Source: Sophora flavescens
Lineage: Eukaryota; Streptophyta; Magnoliopsida; Fabales; Fabaceae
DNA length: 64,000 bases
NCBI GenBank assembly: GCA_030762895.1
Contig: JAUPTC010000018.1
Span: forward strand, 1,382,691-1,446,690
Direction: 5' to 3'
Shown here: in pieces, positions 54,490-64,000 of the stretch
Layout: every line of letters starts with the position of its first letter
Position numbering within the stretch: position 1 is the stretch's first letter
Program-made: the position numbers and the translations under genes
Notes under the pieces: generated by a model
Seen by the model: only the letters and a program-made list of their open reading frames with translations
Database searches by the model: none
Told to the model about the DNA's origin: nothing

Positions 54490-54725
54490 GTCGCAAAGCC
54501 CTAATTTTGACCCGAAACCCTAATTCTGAACCAAAACCCTAATTCTAACCCTATTTTCGACCCAAAACCCTATTTCAAACCCTAAACCCTAATTTTCATC
54601 AAAACCCTAAGTTTGACCGCGATCCTAATTTTGACCCGAAACCCTAATTTTACAAAAAACCCTAATTCTAACCCATATACTAACCCTAAGCCATAATTTT
54701 GACTCAAAACCCTAATTTAACCCTA
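54490..54725 (+). repeat. Patch in the dimer array resembling the left-hand 3-monomer family
   Basis: Within the class B monomer at 54483 the expected variants are replaced by ttttcgaccc, gaccgcgatcc, ttacaaaaaaccc, acccatatac and gccataatttt. The same combination occurs at about 3.77-3.91 kb and 6.77-6.92 kb and not in the other class B copies. On the right the sequence returns to class B at gacacaaaaaac. The left edge lies just after the landmark, where gacccgaaacccta and an extra gaaccaaaacc appear. Confidence 0.75.
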
Positions 54726-57700
54726 TTTTTGACACAAAAAACTATTTTTAACTCAAAACCCTAATTCAAACCCTAAGCCCAAATTTGTACCAAAAACCCT
54801 AATTTTGACCAAAACCCTTTTACCAAAACCCTAACCCAAAACCCAATTCTAACCTTACTTTTAACCCAAAACCCTATTTTAAACTCAAAACCTTAATTCA
54901 AACCCTAAACCCTATCTTTGACCGAAAACCCATATTTGGACCCAAAACCCAAGTTTTGACCCAAAAAGCATAATTCTAACCCTATTTTGACCCAAAACCA
55001 AAATTTTAACCCAAAACCCAAATTCAAACCCTAAACCCCCAAAGCCCTAATTTTGACCCTAAACCCTAAATCGACCTAAACCCTAAATTTATCCCTAAAC
55101 CCTAATTTTGACCCAACACCTTAATTCTAACCGTATTTTTTACCCAACCCCTATTTCAAACCTTAAACCCTAATTTTGATCCGAAACCCTTAATTTGACC
55201 CAGAACCCTAATTTTGATCCGAAACCCTAATTTTTAACCAAAACCCTAATTTGAACCCAAAACCCTAATTTTAACCCAAAGCCCTAATTTTGACCCAAAA
55301 CCCTAATTCTAACCCAATTTTTGACCCAAAATCCTTTTTTTTTAACTCAACACTAATTTAAACCGTAAACCCTAATTTTGACCCTAAACCCAAAATTTGG
55401 CCCGAAACCCTAATTTTAACACGAAACCCTGATTCTAACCCTATTTCTGACCCAAAAACCTTTTTTTAACTCAAAATCCTAATTCAAACCCTAAACCCTA
55501 TGTTTGTCCCAAAGCCCTAATTTTAACCCAAAGCCCTAATTTTGACCTAAAACCCTAATTCTAACCCTATTTTTGACCCAAAACCCTATTTCATACCCTA
55601 AACCCTAATTTTCATCAAAAACCCTAAATTTGACCCGAAACCCTAATTTTAAAGAAAACCCTAATTCTAACCCAAATACTAACCCTAAGCCGTAATTTTG
55701 ACTCGAAAACCCTAATTTAACCCCAAACCCTAATTTAACCCTATTTTTGACCCGAAAACCTATTTTTAACTCAAAACCCTAATTCAAACCCTAAGCCCTA
55801 ATTTGTACCAAAAACCCTAATTTTGACCAAAAACCCTAATTCGCACCCCAAAACCCGAATTCTAACCTTACTTTTAACCCAAAACCCTATTTTAAACTCA
55901 AAACCTTAATTCAAACCCTAAACCCTATCTTTGACCGAAAACCCATATTTGGACCCAAAACCCAAGTTTTGACCCAAAACCATAATTCTAACCCTATTTT
56001 GACCCAAAACCAAAATTTTAACCCAAAACCCAAATTCAAACCCTAAACCCCCAAAGCCCTAATTTTGACCCTAAACCCTAAATCTGACCCAGAACCCTAA
56101 ATTTGACCCTAAACCCTAATTTTGACCCAAAACCCTAATTCTAACCGTATTTTTTACCCAAAACCCTACTTTAAACTCAAAACCCTATTTCAAACCTTAA
56201 ACCCTAATTTTGATCCGAAACCCTTAATTTGACCCAGAACCCTAATTTTGATCCGAAACCCTAATTTTTAACCAAAACCCTAATTTGAACCCAAAACCCT
56301 AATTTTAACCCAAAGCCCTAATTTTGAACCAAAACCCTAATTCTAACCCTATTTTTGACCCAAAATCCTTTTTTTAACTCAACACTAATTTAAACCGTAA
56401 ACCCTAATTTTGTCCCTAAACCCAAAATTTGGCACGAAACCCTAATTTTAACACGAAACCCTAATTCTGACCCAAAAACCTATTTTTAACTCAAAACCCT
56501 AATTCAAACCATAAACCCTAAGTTTGTCGCAAAGCCCTAATTTTGACCCAAAGCCCTATTTTTGACCTAAAACCCTAATTCTAACCCTATTTTTGACCCA
56601 AAACCCTATTTCAAACCCTAAACCCTAATTTTCATCAAAAACCCTAAATTTGACCCCGATCCTAATTTTGACCCGAAACCCTAATTTTACAGAAAACCCT
56701 AATTCTAACCCAAATACTAACCCTAAGCCGTAATTTTGACTCAAAACCCTAATTTAACCCTATTTTTGACACAAAAAACTATTTTTAACTCAAAACCCTA
56801 ATTCAAACCCTAAGCCCTAATTTGTACCAAAAACCCTAATTTTGACCAAAAACCCTAATTCTGAACCAAAACCCGAATTCTAACCTTACTTTTAACCCAA
56901 AACCCTATTTTAAACTCAAAACCTTAATTCAAACCCTAAACCCTATCTTTGACCGAAAACCCATATTTGGACCCAAAACCCAAGTTTTGACCCAAAAAGC
57001 ATAATTCTAACCCTATTTTGACCCAAAACCAAAATTTTAACCCAAAACCCAAATTCAAACCCTAAACCCCCAAAGCCCTAATTTTGACCCTAAACCCTAA
57101 ATCTGACCCAGAACCCTAAATTTATCCCTAAACCCTAATTTTGACCCAAATCCTTAATTCTAACCGTATTTTTTACCCAAACCCTATTTCAAACCTTAAA
57201 CCCTAATTTTGATCCGAAACCCTTAATTTGACCCAGAACCCTAATTTTGATCCGAAACCCTAATTTTTAACCAAAACCCTAATTTGAACCCAAAACCCTA
57301 ATTTTAACCCAAAGCCCTAATTTTGACCCAAAACCCTAATTCTAACCCAATTTTTGACCCAAAATCCTTTTTTTTAACTCAACACTAATTTAAACCGTAA
57401 ACCCTAATTTTGACCCTAAACCCAAAATTTGGCCCGAAACCCTAATTTTAACACGAAACCCTGATTCTAACCCTATTTCTGACCCAAAAACCTTTTTTTA
57501 ACTCAAAATCCTAATTCAAACCCTAAACCCTATGTTTGTCGCAAAGCCCTAATTTTAACCCAAAGCCCTAATTTTGACCTAAAACCCTAATTCTAACCCT
57601 ATTTTTGACCCAAAACCCTATTTCATACCCTAAACCCTAATTTTCATCAAAAACCCTAAATTTGACCCGAAACCCTAATTTTAAAGAAAACCCTAATTCT

Positions 57701-59139
57701 AACCCAAATACTAACCCTAAGCCGTAATTTTGACTCGAAAACCCTAATTTAACCCCAAACCCTAATTTAACCCTATTTTTGACCCAAAAACCTATTTTTA
57801 ACTCAAAACCCTAATTCAAACCCTAAGCCCTAATTTGTACCAAAAACCCTAATTTTGACCAAAAACCCTAATTCTGACCCAAAACCCGAATTCTAACCTT
57901 ACTTTTAACCCAAAACCCTATTTTAAACTCAAAACCTTAATTCAAACCCTAAACCCTATCTTTGACCGAAAACCCATATTTGGACCCAAAACCCAAGTTT
58001 TGACCCAAAAAGCATAATTCTAACCCTATTTTGACCCAAAACCAAAATTTTAACCCAAAACCCAAATTCAAACCCTAAACCCCCAAAGCCCTAATTTTGA
58101 TCCTAAACCCTAAATTTCCCCCTGAACCCTAATTTTTCCCAAAACCCTAATTTTAACTCAAAACCCTAATTCTAACCGTATTTTTTACCCAAAACCCTAC
58201 TTTAAACTCAAAACCCTATTTCAAACCTTAAACCCTAATTTTGATCCGAAACCCTTAATTTGACCCAGAACCCTAATTTTGATCTGAAACCCAAATTTTT
58301 AACCAAAACCCTAATTTGAACCCAAAACCCTAATTTTAACCCAAAGCCCTAATTTTGAACCAAAACCCTAATTCTAACCCTATTTTTGACCCAAAATCCT
58401 TTTTTTAACTCAACACTAATTTAAACCGTAAACCCTAATTTTGTCCCTAAACCCAAAATTTGGCACGAAACCCTAATTTTAACACGAAACCCTAATTCAA
58501 CTCACCAAAACCTATTTTTAACTCAAAACCCTAATTCAAACCATAAACCCTAAGTTTGTCGCAAAGCCCTAATTTTGACCCAAAGCCCTATTTTTGACCT
58601 AAAACCCTAATTCTAACCCTATTTTTGACCCAAAACCCTATTTCAAACCCTAAACCCTAATTTTCATCAAAAACCCTAAATTTGACCCCGATCCTAATTT
58701 TGACCCGAAACCCTAATTTTACAGAAAACCCTAATTCTAACCCAAATACTAACCCTAAGCCGTAATTTTGACTCAAAACCCTAATTTAACCCTATTTTTG
58801 ACACAAAAAACTATTTTTAACTCAAAACCCTAATTCAAACCCTAAGCCCTAATTTGTACCAAAAACCCTAATTTTGACCAAAAACCCTAATTCTGAACCA
58901 AAACCCGAATTCTAACCTTACTTTTAACCCAAAACCCTATTTTAAACTCAAAACCTTAATTCAAACCCTAAACCCTATCTTTGACCGAAAACCCATATTT
59001 GGACCCAAAACCCAAGTTTTGACCCAAAAAGCATAATTCTAACCCTATTTTGACCCAAAACCAAAATTTTAACCCAAAACCCAAATTCAAACCCTAAACC
59101 CCCAAAGCCCTAATTTTGACCCTAAACCCTAAATCGACC

Positions 59140-61560
59140 TTAACCCTAAATTTATCCCTAAACCCTAATTTTGACCCAAATCCTTAATTCAAACCCTATT
59201 TTTACTCAAACCGTATATCAAACCTTCAACCCTAATTTTGATCCGAAACCCTTAATTTGACCCAGAACCTAATTTTGATCCGAAACCCTAATTTTTAACC
59301 AAAACCCTAATTTGAACCCAAAACCCTAATTTTAACCCAAAGCCCTAATTTTGACCCAAAACCCTAATTCTAACCCAATTTTTGACCCAAAATCCTTTTT
59401 TTTAACTCAACACTAATTTAAACCGTAAACCCTAATTTTGACCCTAAACCCAAAATTTGGCCCGAAACCCTAATTTTAACACGAAACCCTGATTCTAACC
59501 CTATTTCTGACCCAAAAACCTTTTTTTAACTCAAAATCCTAATTCAAACCCTAAACCCTATGTTTGTCGCAAAGCCCTAATTTTAACCCAAAGCCCTAAT
59601 TTTGACCTAAAACCCTAATTCTAACCCTATTTTTGACCCAAAACCCTATTTCATACCCTAAACCCTAATTTTCATCAAAAACCCTAAATTTGACCCGAAA
59701 CCCTAATTTTAAAGAAAACCCTAATTCTAACCCAAATACTAACCCTAAGCCGTAATTTTGACTCGAAAACCCTAATTTAACCCCAAACCCTAATTTAACC
59801 CTATTTTTGACCCGAAAACCTATTTTTAACTCAAAACCCTAATTCAAACCCTAAGCCCTAATTTGTACCAAAAACCCTAATTTTGACCAAACACCCTAAT
59901 TCTGACCCAAAACCCGAATTCTAACCTTACTTTTAACCCAAAACCCTATTTTAAACTCAAAACCTTAATTCAAACCCTAAACCCTATCTTTGAACGATAA
60001 CCCATATTTGGACCAAATACGCAAGTTTTGACCAAAATATTATAATTCTAACCCTATTTTGACCCAAAACCAAAATTTTAACCCAAAACGCAATTTCAAA
60101 CCCTAAACCCCAAAGCCCTAATTTTGACCCTAAACCCTAAATCGACCCAAACCCTAAATTTGACCCTAAACCCTAATTTTGACCCAAAACCCTAATTCTA
60201 ACCGTATTTTTACCCAAAACCCTACTTTAAACCAAAACCCTATTTCAAACCTTAAACCCTAATTTTGATCCGAAACCCTTAATTTGACCTAAACCCTAAT
60301 TTTGATCCAAACCCTAATTTTTAACCAAAACCCTAATTTGAACCCAAAACCCTAATTTTAACCCAAAGCCCTAATTTTGACCCAAAACCCTAATTCTAAC
60401 CCTATTTTTGACCCAAAATCCTTTTTTTTAACTCAACACTAATTTAAACAGTAAACCCTAATTTTGTCCCTAAACCCAAAATTTGGCCCGAAACCCTAAT
60501 TTTAACCCGAAACCCTACCTAACCCTATTTCACCCAAAACCTATTTTTAACTCAAAACCCTAATTCAAACCATAAACCCTAAGTTTGTCGCAAAGCCCTA
60601 ATTTTGACCCAAAGCCCTATTTTTGACCTAAAACCCTAATTCTAACCCTATTTTTGACCCAAAACCCTATTTCAAACCCTAAACCCTAATTTTCATCAAA
60701 AACCCTAAATTTGACCCCGATCCTAATTTTGACCCGAAACCCTAATTTTACAGAAAACCCTAATTCTAACCCAAATACTAACCCTAAGCCGTAATTTTGA
60801 CTCAAAACCCTAATTTAACCCTATTTTTGACACAAAAACCTATTTTTAACTCAAAACCCTAATTCAAACCCTAAGCCCTAATTTGTACCAAAAACCCTAA
60901 TTTTGACCAAAAACCCTAATTCTGACCCAAAACCCGAATTCTAACCTTACTTTTAACCCAAAACCCTATTTTAAACTCAAAACCTTAATTCAAACCCTAA
61001 ACCCTATCTTTGACCGAAAACCCATATTTGGACCCAAAACCCAAGTTTTGACCCAAAACCATAATTCTAACCCTATTTTGACCCAAAACCAAAAATTTAA
61101 CCCAAAACCCAAATTCAAACCCTAAACCCCCAAAGCCCTAATTTTGACCCTAAACCCTAAATCGACCTAACCCTAAATTTAACCCTAAACCCTAATTTTG
61201 ACCCAAAACCCTAATTCTAACCGTATTTTTACCCAAACCCTATTTCAAACCCTTTTCAAACCTTAAACCCTAATTTTGATCCAAACCCTTAATTTGACCT
61301 AAACCTAATTTTGATCCGAAACCCTAATTTTTAACCAAAACCCTAATTTGAACCCAAAACCCTAATTTTAACCCAAAGCCCTAATTTTGACCCAAAACCC
61401 TAATTCTAACCCTATTTTTGACCCAAAATCCTTTTTAACTCAACACTAATTTAAACCGTAAACCCTAATTTTGACCCTAAACCCAAAATTTGGCCCAAAC
61501 CCTAATTTTAACACGAAACCCTATCTAACCCTATTTCTGACCCAAAAACCTTTTTTTAAC
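59140..61560 (+). repeat. Dimer array segment with clustered small deletions
   Basis: Relative to clean copies there are many short losses: aatcgacc for aatctgaccc near 59133 and 60140, accaaatacgcaag near 60012, ttcaaacccttttcaaacc near 61242, and ctatctaaccctattt near 61520. The landmark spacing stays close to 1,010-1,020 bp. The same kinds of loss recur at 62.9-64 kb. Confidence 0.55.
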
Positions 61561-62899
61561 TCAAAATCCTAATTCAAACCCTAAACCCTATGTTTGTCGC
61601 AAAGCCCTAATTTTAACCCAAAGCCCTAATTTTGACCTAAAACCCTAATTCTAACCCTATTTTTGACCCAAAACCCTATTTCATACCCTAAACCCTAATT
61701 TTCATCAAAAACCCTAAATTTGACCCGAAACCCTAATTTTAAAGAAAACCCTAATTCTAACCCAAACCCTAATTCAACCCTAAGCCGTACTTTGACTCGA
61801 AAACCCTAATTTAACCCCAAACCCTAATTTAACCCTATTTTTGACCCAAAAACCTATTTTTAACTCAAAACCCTAATTCAAACCCTAAGCCCTAATTTGT
61901 ACCAAAAACCCTAATTTTGACCAAAAACCCTAATTCTGACCCAAAACCCGAATTCTAACCTTACTTTTAACCCAAAACCCTATTTTAAACTCAAAACCTT
62001 AATTCAAACCCTAAACCCTATCTTTGACCGAAAACCCATATTTGGACCCAAAACCCAAGTTTTGACCCAAAAAGCATAATTCTAACCCTATTTTGACCCA
62101 AAACCAAAATTTTAACCCAAAACCCAAATTCAAACCCTAAACCCCCAAAGCCCTAATTTTGACCCTAAACCCTAAATCTGACCCAGAACCCTAAATTTGA
62201 CCCTAAACCCTAATTTTGACCCAAAACCCTAATTCTAACCGTATTTTTTACCCAAAACCCTACTTTAAACTCAAAACCCTATTTCAAACCTTAAACCCTA
62301 ATTTTGATCCAAACCCTTAATTTGACCTAACCCTAATTTTGTTACGATACCCTAATTTTTAACCAAAACCCTAATTTGAACCCAAAACCCTAATTTTAAC
62401 CTCCAAAGCCCTAATTTGACCCAAAACCCTAATTCTAACCCTATTTTTGACCCAAAATCCTTTTTTTAACTCAACACTAATTTAAACCGTAAACCCTAAT
62501 TTTGTCCCTAAACCCAAAATTTGGCACGAAACCCTAATTTTAACACGAAACCCTAATTCTGACCCAAAAACCTATTTTTAACTCAAAACCCTAATTCAAA
62601 CCATAAACCCTAAGTTTGTCGCAAAGCCCTAATTTTGACCCAAAACCCTATTTTTGACCTAAAACCCTAATTCTAACCCTATTTTTGACACAAAACCCTA
62701 TTTCAAACCCTAAACCCTAATTTTCATCAAAAACCCTAAATTAGACCCCGATCCTAATTTTGACCCGAAACCCTAATTTTACAGAAAACCCTAATTCTAA
62801 CCCAAATACTAACCCTAAGCCGTAATTTTGACTCAAAACCCTAATTTAACCCTATTTTTGACACAAAAAACTATTTTTAACTCAAAACCCTAATTCAAA

Positions 62900-64000
62900 C
62901 CCTAAGCCCAATTTGTACTAAAACCCTAATTTTGACCAAAACCCTAATTCCGACCAAAAACCTAATTTAACCTTACTTTTAACCCAAAACCCTATTTTAA
63001 ACTCAAAACCTTAATTCAAACCCTAAACCCTATCTTTGACTGAAACCCATATTTGGACCCAAAACCCAAGTTTTACCCAAAAGCATAATTCTAACCCTAT
63101 TTTGACCCAAAACCAAAATTTTAACCCAAAACCCAAATTCAAACCCTAAACCCCAAAGCCCTAATTTTGACCCTAAACCCTAAATCGACCTTAACCCTAA
63201 ATTTATCCCTAAACCCTAATTTTGACCCAAACCCTAATTTAACCGTATTTTTACCCAACCCCTATTTCAAACCTTAAACCCTAATTTTGATCCGAACCCC
63301 TTAATTTGACCCAGAACTATAATTTTGATCCGAAACCCTAATATTTAACCAAAACCCTAATTTGAACCAAAGCCCTAATTTTGACCCAAAGCCCTAATTT
63401 TGACCCAAAACCCTAATTCTAACCCCACTTTTACCCAAAATCCTTTTTTTAACTCAACACTAATTTAAACAGTAAACCCTAATTTGACCCTAAACCCAAA
63501 ATTTGGCCTAAAACCCTAATTTTAACACGAAACCCCAATCTAACCCCAAAAAACCTATTTTAACTCAAAATCCTAATTCAAACCCTAAACCCTATGTTTG
63601 TCGCAAACCCTAATCTTAACCCAAAGCCCTAATTTTGACCTAAAACCCTAATTCTAACCCTATTTTTGACCCAAAACCCTATTTCATACCCTAAACCCTA
63701 ATTTTCATCAAAAACCCTAAATTTGACCCAAACCCTAATTTTAAACCAAAACCCTAATTCTAACCCAAAAACTAACCCTAACCCTACTGACCCAAACCCT
63801 AATTTACTCAAACCCTAACTTAACCCTATTTTTGACCCAAAACCTATTTTTAACTCAAAACCCTAATTCAAACCCTAAGCCCTAATTTGTACTAAAACCC
63901 TAATTTTGACCAAAAACCTAATTCCCCCAAAACCCAATTCTAACCTTACTTTTAACCCAAAACCCTATTTTAAACTCAAAACCTTAATTCAAACCCTAAA
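62900..64000 (+). repeat. Right end of window, satellite with frequent dropouts
   Basis: The array continues to the last base with no transition to unique sequence. Losses are frequent here: aattccccc near 63913, ctactgaccc near 63785, caatctaacc near 63536. The short run ctaaccctaaccctac near 63770 has two adjacent CCCTAA units; it is not a true telomeric tract. Confidence 0.55.

Larger units (their letters stand above)
756..63608 (+). repeat. Once-per-monomer landmark tatgtttgtcgcaaag (67 sites)
   Basis: This is the least telomere-like segment of each monomer and the best phase marker. Sites (first base of TATG or equivalent) up to the gap: 756, 1719, 2696, 3684, 4702, 5702, 6701, 7720, 8540, 9467, 10703, 11639, 12592, 13593, 14573, 15546, 16543, 17509, 18483, 19483, 20481, 21452, 22449, 23417, 24428, 25426, 26389. 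After the gap: 27560, 28611, 29112, 30124, 31175, 31688, 32670, 33721, 34234, 35246, 35759, 36742, 37755, 38662, 39629, 39945, 40928, 41773, 42285, 43296, 44347, 45346, 46366, 47375, 48393, 49403, 50423, 51432, 52451, 53462, 54483, 55499, 56519, 57531, 58551, 59559, 60580, 61589, 62611, 63593. Most spacings are 960-1,050 bp. Variants include tagg at 5702, tgtg at 30124, tatgttggtcgc at 38662 and 39629, and taag in one class after 46 kb. Positions were counted by hand and may be off by a base or two. Confidence 0.9.
1..64000 (+). repeat. Telomere-derived satellite array, about 1-kb monomers
   Basis: The whole window is one head-to-tail satellite. The dominant 19-bp unit is ccctaattttgacccaaaa, with variants in the spacer (ttttgatccgaaa, tttgaacccaaaa, ttctaa). 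About fifty diverged units make a monomer of roughly 963-1,051 bp, which is then repeated with the same internal order of variants. Typical order after the landmark: gccctaatttt, tatttcaaacc, ttttcatcaaaaa, ccccgatcc, aaatactaaccc, taatttgtacc, tatctttgacc, aaacccccaaagccc, gccgtatt-like block, gatccgaaa, a T-tract, then the next landmark. Every copy I followed is in the same orientation. The C-rich strand reads 5' to 3' on +, so if the array keeps telomere polarity the chromosome end would lie to the left (inference). No unique sequence was found between monomers. Confidence 0.95.
44347..64000 (+). repeat. Dimeric HOR array, ~2,030-bp period, nearly ten copies
   Basis: Two monomer classes alternate. 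Class A has tatgtttgtcgc, cataccctaaacc, ttaaagaaaaccc, gactcgaaaaccc and an extra taaccccaaaccctaa; it starts at 45346, 47375, 49403, 51432, 53462, 55499, 57531, 59559, 61589 and 63593. Class B has taagtttgtcgc, ccccgatcc, ttacagaaaaccc and gacacaaaaaac; it starts at 46366, 48393, 50423, 52451, 54483, 56519, 58551, 60580 and 62611. A-to-B spacing is about 1,020 bp and B-to-A about 1,010 bp. The first two B-type units (44347 and 46366) differ from later ones in part: acccatatac, gaccgaaaaacc, ctaggccc, cgaatgctaacc. The window ends inside the array. Confidence 0.92.

Noticed and set aside
1..64000. True terminal telomere
   Set aside because: No long uninterrupted (CCCTAA)n or (CCCTAAA)n tract exists; adjacent perfect units are at most two or so. 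The array is telomere-derived or telomere-like, not a functional telomeric cap as shown.
1..64000. CRISPR array
   Set aside because: Regular short repeats are present, but the spacers are themselves repeats of one another, there are no cas genes, and the nesting into 1-kb monomers is satellite-like.
1..64000. Centromeric satellite with a CENP-B box
   Set aside because: I saw no match to the CENP-B box pattern TTCG....A..CGGG in the monomers read. The telomere-like core favours a subtelomeric or interstitial origin, though centromeric placement cannot be excluded from sequence.

Overview
The window is 64 kb of tandem satellite DNA and contains no recognisable gene. On the + strand it is C-rich and strongly G-poor. 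It is built from a telomere-like motif (CCCTAA or CCCTAAA) separated by short A/T-rich spacers such as TTTTGACCCAAAA. The base unit is about 19 bp. Roughly fifty diverged base units form a monomer of about 1 kb, and 67 monomer landmarks can be counted across the window. Every monomer has the same orientation. This architecture points to a eukaryotic subtelomeric or interstitial telomere-derived satellite. The sequence alone does not say whether the host has TTAGGG (animal or fungal) or TTTAGGG (plant) telomeres, because both registers occur, so I do not name an organism.

Each monomer carries one least telomere-like landmark, tatgtttgtcgcaaag (tAAGtttgtcgc in one monomer class). I used it to phase the array. 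The layout is as follows. (1) About 1-12.6 kb holds heterogeneous monomers with a local 3-monomer repeat of about 3.02 kb and several deletion or duplication junctions. (2) About 12.6-25.4 kb holds two copies of a 6-monomer higher-order repeat (HOR) of about 5.9 kb; the first copy has one extra 980-bp monomer. (3) 25.4-27.3 kb is a degraded stretch ending in a 500-N assembly gap. (4) About 27.3-36.7 kb holds an HOR of 2,576 bp (1,051 + 513 + 1,012 bp) containing a fixed half-length chimeric monomer. (5) 36.7-41.8 kb is mixed monomers with truncations. (6) 41.8-44.3 kb is a detached copy of the 2.58-kb HOR. (7) 44.3-64 kb is a regular dimeric HOR of about 2,030 bp.

The short reading frames in the window are low-complexity translations of the repeat, or run through the N gap; none is supported as a gene. 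I see no tRNA, rRNA, transposon, CRISPR or bacterial regulatory element. The interest lies in the satellite's evolution: four HOR periods in 64 kb, chimeric monomers amplified after their formation, sequence patches apparently copied between arrays tens of kilobases apart, and strong strand asymmetry that gives the minus strand G-quadruplex potential. Several clustered dropout patches look like assembly or consensus error and should be settled before biological meaning is attached to them.
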